A DNA stretch of 64,000 nucleotides from Sinomicrobium weinanense (GCF_018863395.1 NZ_JAHKRR010000003.1:62001-126000), one strand, 5' to 3'. Shown: positions 35,732 to 43,883, counted from the stretch's first letter. The notes: generated by a model not told the origin, from the letters alone. Made by a program: numbers and translations.

Positions 35732-36991
35732 TTATTCCGGGGTAGTTATGGTAATGGTGTTTCTTTCTTTTACATAATCGAAAGGAACGATCTTTTGAAA
35801 TATATGTAATACGCGTTCCAGGTCGGGTTCATCTTTAAAAGTGGAGGTTAGGCGCCTTTTGTTCAAGGCCTCATACTTGTTTTCGATCTTTACATTGTAG
35901 TGCCGCTCTAATTCTTTTATGATCAGGTCGAACTTGTCGTCTACAAAGTACAACTGGCCCCTGGTCCAGGCGGTATATTTCTCTATTTTGACTTCCTCTA
36001 CACCAATGCTTCCGTTTTCAAAAACAGCCCTTTGCCCGGGTTTAACAAGTAGCGGTTCTTCTTTCCCCTGGGTATCATCGGGCTTATAAACCCCTACACT
36101 CCCTTCTACCAGCACCGTATGGGTGTTGTTTTCATTTTTGTAACTGGTCACGTTGAATTTAGTACCTAATACTTTGGTATTCATCTCCCCGGTAACTACG
36201 GTAAAAGGGCGGGTTTCGTCTTTTTCTACCTCGAAAAAGGCTTCACCATCCAGGAAGACATCCCTGGGCCGTTCAGATAAGAACTTTACGGGGTATCGTA
36301 ATTTGGACCCGGAATTCAAAAAAATATGAGAACCATCTGATAATACTAATTCAAATTTCTTCCCGTATGGCACAGTCAATTGATTATATACCAGGCCTTC
36401 TGTTTCTGTATTGGGATCGTTAGCATAAACCAATACATTTTTCTCCTGGCTGACCACCCGTTGCCCTTTTGCCGTAGTAATTATTTGGGATGTTGTTTCG
36501 TCTATAACCTCTATGGAACCATCCTGTAATTCCAGGGTAACCTGTGGAGAAGCAGTTTCCGAAAGTCTAGCTGCCTTCTCCAGTATTCCGGATTTATCAA
36601 TACCGTAAAAAACACCGAAAACCACACAAAAACCGATGGCAACTTTAAGCCAGGGGTTCTTCTGCCGTTTTTTACCCTGGTTGCCAAACGGTGGTTGCTG
36701 AGCGGAGCCGGAATAAGCCGGGGTTCCTGGCTGGGTTTTCTTTGCTGTTCGCCAGTCTATGTCTTGCCAGGACATTTTAATAGCTGTCCCCGATAATCCC
36801 GGGTCCTGCCCCTGCCATCGATCCAGGATAGAAACCATTTCCCTGGCCTCCTCCACAATGTCTTTTTTCCCGGGATTTTCTGTTAGCCAGTTTTTCCAAA
36901 AATCATCGGTGACAGGGTCCGGGTCGAGAATCCATTGCTGGAAATACTCGTCGGCAATAAAATCTTCTGTTTTATAGTGCTTATATTTCAT
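35732..36991 (-). CDS. FecR family anti-sigma factor
   Basis: 419 residues. The N-terminal cytoplasmic part (about 1-110) should hold the sigma factor. A membrane segment KVAIGFCVVFGVFYGIDKSG lies near residue 120. The periplasmic FecR domain shows VPYGKKFELVLSDGSHIFLN, LDGEAFFEVEKDETRPFTVV and LGTKFNVTSYKN. A C-terminal DUF4974-like domain follows (FDLIIKELERHYNVKIENK). It should pass a signal from the STN domain of the adjacent SusC to the ECF sigma factor. The DsbD-N-like gene sits between it and sigma, which is not the standard order. Confidence 0.92.
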   Translation of the reverse strand: MKYKHYKTEDFIADEYFQQWILDPDPVTDDFWKNWLTENPGKKDIVEEAREMVSILDRWQGQDPGLSGTAIKMSWQDIDWRTAKKTQPGTPAYSGSAQQPPFGNQGKKRQKNPWLKVAIGFCVVFGVFYGIDKSGILEKAARLSETASPQVTLELQDGSIEVIDETTSQIITTAKGQRVVSQEKNVLVYANDPNTETEGLVYNQLTVPYGKKFELVLSDGSHIFLNSGSKLRYPVKFLSERPRDVFLDGEAFFEVEKDETRPFTVVTGEMNTKVLGTKFNVTSYKNENNTHTVLVEGSVGVYKPDDTQGKEEPLLVKPGQRAVFENGSIGVEEVKIEKYTAWTRGQLYFVDDKFDLIIKELERHYNVKIENKYEALNKRRLTSTFKDEPDLERVLHIFQKIVPFDYVKERNTITITTPE

Positions 36992-37033
36992 TTTTAATGA
37001 ATGTCAGGTTATGGTTATTTGGGGGTATCCATT

Positions 37034-37495
37034 CTAATTCAGTTTCACATTAAATTCCACTTCCTGTGGCAGAAGACATTGTTGATCTGTACAGGCCATA
37101 AAGGTGACGCTTCCCTCCAGTGTTACGGGGCGATCTGATCCGTTTTCCAGTTGAACAACCTGGACAAAATCGACCATCCCTTCAAAATAGCGGGTATCTA
37201 CCATAAAGACCTCTTCATATTTTTCAATAAGACTTCCTTCCTCCTTAGGGTCACCCTCAAACTTTACACCCGGGTTTCCTTTAAACGCAATTGTAGTAGG
37301 TACAGGCCCTCCGTCTTCAGTGTATTGCGAATAGATGTGCCAGGGATATTCCATCTCTGCCGAGATACGTACTTCATAAGTTTGGTTGTCCAGTTTTTTG
37401 GAGGTAAACCGCCATTCTACCGGGTCCAGGCCTTGTGATGAAGCAGTTATCGCAGCAAAAAGAAACACCGAGAGTATGTATAGTTGTGTTTTCAT
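37034..37495 (-). CDS. DsbD N-terminal-domain-like periplasmic protein
   Basis: 153 residues: a signal peptide (LYILSVFLFAAITASSQ) followed by a single domain resembling the N-terminal (alpha) domain of DsbD. Matching segments include EWRFTSKKLDNQTYEVRISA, YPWHIYSQYT, and the C-terminal VTFMACTDQQCLLPQEVEF, which carries the two cysteines expected for the thiol relay. There is no membrane domain, so it would need a separate electron donor. Its place inside the sigma/FecR/SusCD operon, together with two TlpA-like proteins, indicates that redox handling is part of the job of this locus. Confidence 0.85.
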   Translation of the reverse strand: MKTQLYILSVFLFAAITASSQGLDPVEWRFTSKKLDNQTYEVRISAEMEYPWHIYSQYTEDGGPVPTTIAFKGNPGVKFEGDPKEEGSLIEKYEEVFMVDTRYFEGMVDFVQVVQLENGSDRPVTLEGSVTFMACTDQQCLLPQEVEFNVKLN

Positions 37496-37654
37496 GTTTT
37501 CAAGAAATCAATTGTTTGGGGTTTTTGGCAACTGAAAAGATCAACCCCTCTATTAGTATAGACAGGAGAGGTGCTTATTTTTCAATGTAAATTGAAACTC
37601 TTTTTGAAAAAAATCATGAAATGCGGTATTTACGGGGGAATAATGGCTTTTTGC

Positions 37655-38326
37655 TTATGCAGTCAAAGCAAGGAACAAAGCCAAAGAAAACAAGTGGCCC
37701 AGATACCGGTTGAGCAATTCTATGGCGCGGGACATATGGTGATAAACATTTCTGACCTTCATGTCCATGACCTCTGCAATTTCGTCATAGCCTAAACCGC
37801 TATTGAACCTGAGGTGAATAAGCTGCTGATGTTTCCTGTTTAATTTTGCTAAGGCCTGATTTAATTTATGCTGTTCTTTTTCCAGTTCTTTTTCTCTTTC
37901 GGCAACATCATATTCAGGAGAAGAAGCTAACTTGCTTTTTTCGATATGCTTTTCCGTCTCCACCAGGGAAAGCAGCTTTCTTTTTTTACTTGCCCTGGCA
38001 ATGATCTTTCGTTTAACCGATTTGTAGAGGTAAGGTTTAATACGTTTTACCTGGCCTAATCTCTCCCGCTTCTCCCACAGGCTTACGAAATAATCCTGAA
38101 TGACATCCATAACCAGGTCTTTGTCCCTGACCAGCGTTAAACCGTAGCGATACAGATGGGAAACATTGTTTTTATAGATCATTTCAAAGGCCTTTTTATT
38201 TCCCGTTTGAAACGCCAGCCATAACCGTTCCTCAGAAATTCCCGCCATGTCCTCCTCTTGTCCCATAAGGTTCCCTGATATATTATCTTGTTCCTGTATT
38301 TCTTCCAAAGAAAAATGTGCATCCAT
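37655..38326 (-). CDS. ECF RNA polymerase sigma-70 factor
   Basis: 223 residues. Region 2 shows FQTGNKKAFEMIYKNNVSHL, then VMDVIQDYFVSLWEKRERLG. Region 4 shows LAKLNRKHQQLIHLRFNSGL and the HTH segment YDEIAEVMDMKVRNVYHHMS. It is the first gene of the minus-strand operon leading through DsbD-N-like, FecR, SusC, SusD and TlpA-like proteins, and should activate that operon when FecR releases it. The last 15 residues (LFSLALFLALTA) are unusually hydrophobic for a sigma factor, which may be a harmless extension. Confidence 0.92.
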   Translation of the reverse strand: MDAHFSLEEIQEQDNISGNLMGQEEDMAGISEERLWLAFQTGNKKAFEMIYKNNVSHLYRYGLTLVRDKDLVMDVIQDYFVSLWEKRERLGQVKRIKPYLYKSVKRKIIARASKKRKLLSLVETEKHIEKSKLASSPEYDVAEREKELEKEQHKLNQALAKLNRKHQQLIHLRFNSGLGYDEIAEVMDMKVRNVYHHMSRAIELLNRYLGHLFSLALFLALTA

Positions 38327-39360
38327 AACATATCGTTTAAACAGGCTTCGACGAGGCTATTGGATGTTTATAATAGTATAACAAAAAAGGTGTGGGGTGG
38401 ATTGTTTGGCAAGAAAAAGCCCTGAATGTATTTTAGTAAAAGGTATGCATCATATACCTTGCTAGCCAGGTTGCCTTTCTTTGTGCTATAAACGACAACA
38501 AAGAAAAAGTTATAACAGACAGGCCATGCTAACAGCTCTTTGACCTTGCACCCTTCATAAGCAGGTGCGTCAATACATACTATATGGGGAGTTTAACGGA
38601 GTAAATACGAAATTTACTTTTTATATGTTAAATATAAATTATTAAAGAACACAAATGACTATAAATGTCAATTATTTTTCAAAGTTATCAATAAATTATG
38701 AAAACACAATTGTTAAGATGTAAAAATAAGATGCCATTATTGAAGATTTATTAAACATTATTATAATGTGTTTTTGATACCTATTTCAAAACAAAATCAA
38801 CACAACACTTGTGCTTTACGTACCTACCCCCTTTAATTCCGGAAGTTACCAAAACTCTCAAAATGGAAACCGGGAGATTTAATTCTCAAAACAGGTATAA
38901 ACTATTCCCGGGTGTGAGCTTCGGTTAGGGCTGTATGCAAAAATCTGACGGCTTTTAAAAACCGGCCACCATACTTTAAGAAAGCAAATTTGCAGGTCAT
39001 AAGAAAACAAATTACTTTTATAGGCATTGCGAGTACCCGATAGCTGTAACTGTCTTTTATCCCTGTGGCAAACCTTATTGTGTTTTCCGCGGGTACGGGG
39101 CCGGTGGTACCGGACAGCATGCATGGCCTAACGCCTTTGCTTTTTGCTGCCGGTTGTGCCCTCATTCGGGAGGGCGTTTGATTTTTTGGAATATAGATTG
39201 GGGTTGTAGCTGGCTGTTTTGGCACAGGGCAAAGCCTGTTGCTGGAGACGTACCACGAAAGTGCTCTGATGGGTTTGTTTTACTCGCCTTCATATACTCC
39301 TTTGGTTTATGATGAACGAGCTTAAAAAGCGAAAAGGCCGGAATTCTACCTCCTACCTTT
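38327..39360. other. Long intergenic region without a convincing gene
   Basis: More than 1 kb without a supportable coding region. The first part holds the sigma operon promoter region and a 7-bp hairpin, AAGGTAT/ATACCTT, at 38440-38460. The 38600-38780 part is very AT-rich. From about 38870 the composition changes and short open frames appear on both strands, none with recognisable domains or good starts. This looks like decayed accessory DNA ending at the large palindrome that begins at 39361. Confidence 0.4.
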
Positions 39361-39497
39361 GTCCAGGCGCTAGCAAGCCTACAACACGGTTTTCAGTAGA
39401 ACCCAGCCTAAAGCATGCGTAAAGATACGCAATATCTTTAGACGTGGGTTTAATTCTACCGCCTCGTGTTGTGTCGAAATGCTAGCTTCGGACGCTG
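39361..39497. repeat. Long imperfect palindrome, nested hairpin of about 137 bp
   Basis: Nested inverted pairs share one axis: GTCC (39361-39364) with GGAC (39490-39493); GCTAGCA (39369-39375) with TGCTAGC (39480-39486); ACAACACG (39381-39388) with CGTGTTGT (39465-39472); TAGAACCCA (39397-39405) with TGGGTTTAATTCTA (39445-39458); and the tip TAAAGATA-CGCAA-TATCTTTA (39420-39440). Bulges on both sides give an extended rod. Nothing codes through it. It marks the left edge of the small-gene accessory region. Its origin is unknown; attC-like or REP-like roles are considered in the findings. Confidence 0.7.
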
Positions 39498-39561
39498 AGG
39501 CTCATTAAACTCACAATCTATTTGATAGATGTAGTAATCAAGTTAAACAGCACAACAAATA

Positions 39562-39605
39562 CTTAGTTATGACTATGCAAATATAAAATGTTAGTCTGAA
39601 CTAAG
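39562..39605 (+). promoter_or_regulatory. Two TTAGT-N4-ACTAA operator-like repeats before the XRE gene
   Basis: TTAGTCTGAACTAA (39591-39604) is a perfect inverted repeat with a 4-nt spacer. CTTAGTTATGACTATG (39562-39577) is a one-mismatch version 28 bp upstream. They lie 30-70 bp before the ATG of the XRE gene, the normal place for autoregulation by an XRE repressor. Confidence 0.45.
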
Positions 39606-39633
39606 CAAATGTTTTAAACATTTTTTTTCTCTA

Positions 39634-39879
39634 ATGGCAAAAGAAGTTACTCCCAAAACAAAAATAGAGTTGGAAATAGTCCAGCTTGTAAAGGATAGAA
39701 GAGCTGAATTAAATCGTACTCAGTCCCATATCTCTGACCTACTTGGGGTTACACGTGGTTACATTGGCCAAATTGAAATGGAAAGTTCTCCCAGCATGTA
39801 TTCTTATGACCAATTGAATGAACTCGCTAAATATCTTGAATGTAGTATGAGGGATTTTGTGCCTGAACATCCACTATAA
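39634..39879 (+). CDS. XRE-family HTH transcriptional regulator
   Basis: 81 residues, essentially a single HTH_3 domain: LVKDRRAELNRTQSHISDLL, then GVTRGYIGQIEMESSPSMYS (recognition helix region), then YDQLNELAKYLECSMRDFV. It is a typical small Cro/C1-like repressor. Two TTAGT-N4-ACTAA inverted repeats lie just upstream and may be its own operators. The next gene, 30 bp downstream, encodes another HTH-like protein and is probably co-transcribed. No phage, toxin or restriction gene is immediately attached. Confidence 0.85.
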   Translation: MAKEVTPKTKIELEIVQLVKDRRAELNRTQSHISDLLGVTRGYIGQIEMESSPSMYSYDQLNELAKYLECSMRDFVPEHPL

Positions 39880-39909
39880 ACAACTGATATAGACGCTTAA
39901 AGAAAAAAA

Positions 39910-40383
39910 TTGAAAAACAACAAATTACAAACAGATTATTTTTTAGAATTTGTTCTAAAGATAATCTCAAAAGAATATTCTGGAAAGTCCAAACGGGAAT
40001 TAGAAACTGTTGTTAGGGATATTCTTGGTATGAGAAATCTTGTTTTAGCAGAATCTTTTTACGGTGTACTGCAACTGCTAAATATGAATATTGATGTATT
40101 GTGTGATAAACTGTTTAAAGATCATAAGTTCACACGACTCCATTTAGTCTCTGAATCTGGTAACAAGTTAAAGGACTTTTTGTCGCCCTTTGTACAAGGC
40201 ACAAAGGATGTTGCCTCTGCCGCAAATATTGAAAATACCAGATTGAGCAGGTTGTTAAAAGGTGAATTTATGCATCTATACCCTAATGAAGTATATGGCC
40301 TTTCCAAGTCTCTAGGTCTTAAACCAAGCCAACTATTTTACTATTTATATGGTGACGGAGAACGGCCGGTGGTAGGGGTGTAA
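39910..40383 (+). CDS. Hypothetical protein with C-terminal HTH-like region
   Basis: 157 residues from a TTG start (MKNNKLQTDYF). The N-terminal half is helical with no recognised domain (IISKEYSGKSKRELETVVRD). The C-terminal half has an HTH-like pattern: VASAANIENTRLSRLLKGEF followed by YPNEVYGLSKSLGLKPSQLF, resembling XRE-type DNA-binding proteins. It follows the XRE gene on the same strand with a 30-bp gap. It may be a partner regulator, but I do not recognise the family. Confidence 0.65.
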   Translation: MKNNKLQTDYFLEFVLKIISKEYSGKSKRELETVVRDILGMRNLVLAESFYGVLQLLNMNIDVLCDKLFKDHKFTRLHLVSESGNKLKDFLSPFVQGTKDVASAANIENTRLSRLLKGEFMHLYPNEVYGLSKSLGLKPSQLFYYLYGDGERPVVGV

Positions 40384-40793
40384 TTAGTAGTTAGACTACG
40401 GGAGTGATAAAAAGCGGGGCATTGAAACAACAGAAAATAATACTGAATAATAAAACATGCCAAGTTTAGAGTACATTCTTCAAGGACCTTTTGAGGGTTA
40501 CCTGACCGCCAAAACAGAAAGTTTTGCGGGAAATGCGCTCCTAACCGGTCCTTGTTTGAGTAAAACAGGAGTCAGTGTCAAAAGAATAATTATAAAACAA
40601 AAATGAGCGATAGACCTATTATTCAGAGTACTTCCATCCATGACTCGGATGTGGATCAAATCAGAAAGATTTTTGGAGTAACGCACTACAAAAGAACATT
40701 ACAAAACCAAACTTAAAAATAAATGCTTGTCACGAACGAACTATAGACTGGAGCACCAGACTATATCATCAACAATAAAATTTAATTAAATCC
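40384..40793. other. Intergenic stretch with two doubtful short open frames
   Basis: Two short plus-strand frames overlap as ATGA: 40457-40606 (49 codons, MPSLEYILQGPFEGYLTA) and 40603-40716 (37 codons, MSDRPIIQSTSIHDSDVD). The first runs through a half REP-like sequence at 40541-40560 (CTAACCGGTCCTTGTTTGAG), which makes it less likely to be an old gene. Neither has a recognised family. Expression data would be needed to call them genes. Confidence 0.3.
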
Positions 40794-41348
40794 GTGAAAA
40801 AAATTCTATTAGCAGGTTTAATAGCAGTACTATTTATATCATGCTCCAATACAATAAGCAAGGCGGAAGCTGAAAAAATCATAAAGGATTGTATAGAGGA
40901 ACATCCCAAACATGGAAAGATCTATGTATGGAAAGGGAGGAATACCTTTTATAAAGACAGCATTTTACATAATGAACGTTTAGACGTATTAAAAAAATTG
41001 GGAGAAGAGGGCTACCTGAAATTAGATTTAGAAGAACAAAGAGACACCTGCACCATTTATAACTTAACATTAAATAATAAGTCAAAAGAATATACTTTAA
41101 AAAGCTACGAAAAGACTGGCTGGAATATCGAAACAGATTACGAAGTATTAAAAACATATGATTATGAGTTTGTTAGCATAAAAGAAATTTGGAAAGTACC
41201 AAAAACCAAGGCTACTCTTGTAACGGTAGTTTATAAAAAAGTAAATAAGACTCCTTTTTTCGAACTCAGTGAGGATAAAACAGATTTTAAAACAGTAAAA
41301 GAGACCATTTGGGAATCCTCTTATGATTATTGGAAATCTTGTGATTAA
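40794..41348 (+). CDS. Predicted lipoprotein, unknown function
   Basis: 184 residues from a GTG start. A clear lipoprotein signal, LLAGLIAVLFISCSNTISKA, is followed by a hydrophilic mature region (KIIKDCIEEHPKHGKIYVWK, EEGYLKLDLEEQRDTCTIYN) with three more cysteines. The C-terminal part is rich in aromatic residues and ends SYDYWKSCD. I do not recognise the family. The gene is isolated, with low-GC codon use, and is followed by a short hairpin AAGGGT/ACCCTT near 41355-41370 and by a half REP-like sequence at 41372-41393. The remaining gap up to the toxin-antitoxin promoter contains no supportable gene. Confidence 0.65.
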   Translation: MKKILLAGLIAVLFISCSNTISKAEAEKIIKDCIEEHPKHGKIYVWKGRNTFYKDSILHNERLDVLKKLGEEGYLKLDLEEQRDTCTIYNLTLNNKSKEYTLKSYEKTGWNIETDYEVLKTYDYEFVSIKEIWKVPKTKATLVTVVYKKVNKTPFFELSEDKTDFKTVKETIWESSYDYWKSCD

Positions 41349-41652
41349 AATAGTAAGGGTAGACCCTTTTCCCCCAACTGGTTCTCATTTGAGTCCAAGT
41401 CAGTTGTTTCAATGTTGTACCCGGTGAAATGATGAAGGCGTATGTTGAAAAATACCCTGTAAAGAAACGTAAGTAAAGGCCACAAGCCGTATTATTTTTG
41501 GCTTATAAAGAAAATAACGCCCCGTGTTTTAGTCGAGGCGAAAGAGAAAGTTGGTGAGGTGATGAAAGTGGAGCCGGTATAGAAATAGGTAGTGGGTAAT
41601 TTTGTATTCACGACAAAGAATTGTATATATCTATAATTAGCTCTCATTTCGA

Positions 41653-41691
41653 AACACGTGTTGTATGTTAAGAAATTAACACGTATCTTTG
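41653..41691 (+). promoter_or_regulatory. Promoter and operator of the toxin-antitoxin operon
   Basis: TATCTTTG at 41684-41691 is a perfect Bacteroidota -7 box, with TTG at 41661-41663 about 20 nt upstream as a -33-type element. The perfect palindrome AACACGTGTT (41653-41662) overlaps the -33 region, and a half copy, AACACGT, lies at 41678-41684 against the -7 box. That is the placement expected for autorepression by the antitoxin. The ATG at 41705 would leave a very short untranslated leader. Confidence 0.55.
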
Positions 41692-41704
41692 TTAGAAAAG
41701 CATT

Positions 41705-41959
41705 ATGAATACTAAATTGACATTGACCATAGAAAAAGAGGTAATTGAAATTGCCAAAGCGTACGCCAAAGAAAAAGGGCAAAGCCTGTCTGAAATGGTT
41801 GAAAATTACTTTAAACTGGTAACTGTAAGCCGAAGAAAAATTAAAGAAAAGCAACTTTCCCCTAAAGTCAGGAAGCTAAGAGGAATAATCAAGACTGACG
41901 GAAACATTGACTATAAACAAACTTTAACCGAAGAATTATCTAAAAAATATGGCGTTTAA
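41705..41959 (+). CDS. DUF6364 family antitoxin, ribbon-helix-helix-like
   Basis: 84 residues. The N-terminus MNTKLTLTIEKEVIEIAKAY with KGQSLSEMVENYFKLV is the DUF6364 pattern: a short beta strand followed by two helices, as in ribbon-helix-helix DNA-binding proteins. The C-terminal tail (RGIIKTDGNIDYKQTLTEEL) should bind and inhibit the toxin. The stop overlaps the PIN-domain gene by 11 bp. DUF6364-PIN pairs are a recognised VapBC-like type II toxin-antitoxin arrangement. A matching promoter and palindrome lie directly upstream. Confidence 0.88.
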   Translation: MNTKLTLTIEKEVIEIAKAYAKEKGQSLSEMVENYFKLVTVSRRKIKEKQLSPKVRKLRGIIKTDGNIDYKQTLTEELSKKYGV

Positions 41960-42380
41960 ACTGTTTATAGATTCAGATGTAGTCATTGACTTTTTTACGG
42001 ATCGAGAGCCTCATGCAAATCCGGCAAGCGAACTTTTTGAACTGAACGAAAAGGGCCATGTTGTTTTGTATCTGTCTGCTGTAAGTATCAACAATATTTA
42101 CTATATCGTCAGGAAGTTTTTAGGACCTAAGAAAACACTTGAAGTTGTAGAAACGCTAACAGAAATGACAGAAATTATCGGAACAACAAAGAAAGAAGTA
42201 ATACAAGCTCTAAAAAATGACTTTAAAGACTTTGAGGACTCTATTCAATATTCTTCAGCATTGGCAATTAAAGGTTTAGATGCTATTATCACACGCAATA
42301 TAAAAGATTACAGAAATTCGAAAATTGCAGTTATGACACCACTGAATTTCCTGAAAATGAAAGAAAAAAACGAAAGTTAA
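41949..42380 (+). CDS. PIN-domain ribonuclease toxin
   Basis: 143 residues. The PIN fold starts FKLFIDSDVVIDFFTDREPH with the first catalytic acidic residues, continues with the SAVSINNIYYIVRKFLG segment, and has the second acidic cluster in LKNDFKDFEDSIQYSSALAI followed by GLDAIITRNIKDY. PIN toxins cut RNA (tRNA or rRNA in VapC) and are held inactive by the upstream antitoxin. All expected acidic positions appear present, so the toxin is probably active. RNA target unknown. Confidence 0.88.
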   Translation: MAFKLFIDSDVVIDFFTDREPHANPASELFELNEKGHVVLYLSAVSINNIYYIVRKFLGPKKTLEVVETLTEMTEIIGTTKKEVIQALKNDFKDFEDSIQYSSALAIKGLDAIITRNIKDYRNSKIAVMTPLNFLKMKEKNES

Positions 42381-42394
42381 TCGAGATATTCATT

Positions 42395-42771
42395 TTGAAT
42401 GAACAATCCTGGACCGATGCCAGTGTTGTGAACAGGCTATCGGTGGATCTAAAATCGGAGTGCCCGGATATGGGGGTGTCGCCCCGTAACCTATGGGATA
42501 TGAAACGATTCTATGAACGTTATCGCGATGCTTCCATGAGACTTTACCCACACCTATGGCCGAACAGGCCAGTGAACTTTTAAAAAATAAATATAACTTA
42601 GGGTTCCCCGGTTTAACCGAAACGGTAAAAGAAACGGAGTTGGAATGCAGGCTGATTAAAAAAATCAAGTACTTTATCCTGGAACAGGACCAAGCGTTAA
42701 AAAAACAGCCGGTGGCTGTTTTTAGCGAAGGGGCCAGGTGGCGCTCCGGCAACAAAAAGGGCATTTTTTAG
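42395..42771 (+). pseudogene. Remnant of a DUF1016/YhcG PDDEXK nuclease gene
   Basis: Two pieces in different frames. The first (42395-42583) reads SVVNRLSVDLKSECPDMGVS and NLWDMKRFYERYRD, matching the DUF1016 N-terminal domain. The second (42556-42771) reads LKNKYNLGFPGLTETVKETE and IKKIKYFILEQ, matching the start of the DUF1016 C-terminal nuclease domain. The family is normally about 340-380 residues; here the middle is deleted, a frameshift separates the parts and the PDDEXK catalytic end is lost. It is therefore a decayed fragment lying directly downstream of the toxin-antitoxin pair. Confidence 0.75.
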
Positions 42772-42805
42772 CCCATTGAATTCTTTTTAAACAAGCTCTA
42801 AACAG

Positions 42806-43783
42806 TTACACCTCATGGGCCACCTTTGCAAACTTATTTCTGTACTCAATCGGGGTAAGTCCCGTGATCTTTTTAAATATATCCCTAAAAGCCTTCGTAT
42901 CGGTGTAACCTACATCAAACATGATCTCCGTGACATTCTTTCTCGATGCTTCAAAGAACGTTTTGGCAGCTTCTATTCTTACCCGTTGTATATATTCGAT
43001 GGCTGTATTGTTGGTAGCCTCCTTAAATCTTCTTTCAAATGTTCTGCGGCCCGAATTGATTAAATTGGCTAAAGTTTCTATTTTTATTTTATCGCCATAG
43101 TGTTTTTCGATATAATCCTGTACTTTTTGGATATCGTCATCACCGTGATTCCGCTGGCCTTTGAATATGGCAAACTGAGATTGGCTGTCTCTCCCGATAT
43201 CCAATGCAAAATATTTTGAGATCATGACTGCTGTTTCCCTGTCGGAAAACTTTTCAACCAGATACAATATCAGATTCCATAAACTACTTGCCCCACCACT
43301 ACTGTAAATATTATCGTGTTCGGTGATTATTGCACCATCTTCTACCTCCACCTCCGGGAATCTTTCTTTGAACTCACTGATATAAGCCCAGTGTGTAGAA
43401 CATTTTTTGCCATTGAGCAAACCTGTTTCGGCTAAAAGGAAAGCGCCGAGGCATAAACTGGCAAGGCCGGAACCTTTTTCGTGTAATTTCTTAAAATAAG
43501 GTATCGCTTCTGCATTGGCCCGAATCCCTTTGCCCGTATCACCGAATGCAGGGGGTATAATAAGCAGGTCGGTTTCGGTTACATCTTTGAGCAACCTGTC
43601 GGTTTTTATCATGTATTCGCCATTGTTAGCGGGTACATACGCCCTTAGCCCCACATACTCGACCTCGAAAATGGGCTTTTTGCCAAATGTGGTTAAAAAC
43701 TCATTAGCGGTATGGAAGGTTCTGAATGGCGGTGTAACGGCTTCAATAACGCCATACTCGGGTACAAAGACAGAAATCTGCAT
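42806..43783 (-). CDS. GlxA-type regulator (DJ-1/PfpI domain plus AraC HTH)
   Basis: 325 residues. The N-terminal DJ-1/PfpI-like domain (about 1-185) includes the nucleophile-elbow cysteine in SGLASLCLGAFLLAETGLLN. The C-terminal AraC HTH (about 225-320) contains ETLANLINSGRRTFERRFKE and MFDVGYTDTKAFRDIFKKIT. Such proteins are transcription factors in which the DJ-1 domain senses a small ligand. It is transcribed divergently from the SRPBCC-DoxX-VOC group at 43926-45396 and may regulate it. The 142-bp spacer holds a good -7 box for the divergent operon. Confidence 0.9.
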   Translation of the reverse strand: MQISVFVPEYGVIEAVTPPFRTFHTANEFLTTFGKKPIFEVEYVGLRAYVPANNGEYMIKTDRLLKDVTETDLLIIPPAFGDTGKGIRANAEAIPYFKKLHEKGSGLASLCLGAFLLAETGLLNGKKCSTHWAYISEFKERFPEVEVEDGAIITEHDNIYSSGGASSLWNLILYLVEKFSDRETAVMISKYFALDIGRDSQSQFAIFKGQRNHGDDDIQKVQDYIEKHYGDKIKIETLANLINSGRRTFERRFKEATNNTAIEYIQRVRIEAAKTFFEASRKNVTEIMFDVGYTDTKAFRDIFKKITGLTPIEYRNKFAKVAHEV

Positions 43784-43883
43784 GGCAACTATTACGATTA
43801 AACCGCAAGATAAAAAATAGTTTTGTCATAATCCCCCCCTAAAACTGTCATTTTCACAACAGCCGTGATTTCATACCGCATTG

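Noticed and set aside
38902-39225. 107-codon minus-strand frame
   Set aside because: It lacks a plausible domain, signal or start context. Overlapping frames on other strands are equally open, and the region has a mixed, decayed look.
39361-39497. Long palindrome considered as an integron attC site
   Set aside because: The RYYYAAC and GTTRRRY ends are not in the right places and no integron integrase is in the window. It is retained as an unclassified palindrome.
40457-40716. Two overlapping short frames (49 and 37 codons)
   Set aside because: The first runs through a half REP-like sequence and neither resembles a family. They are mentioned in the gap entry but not called as genes.
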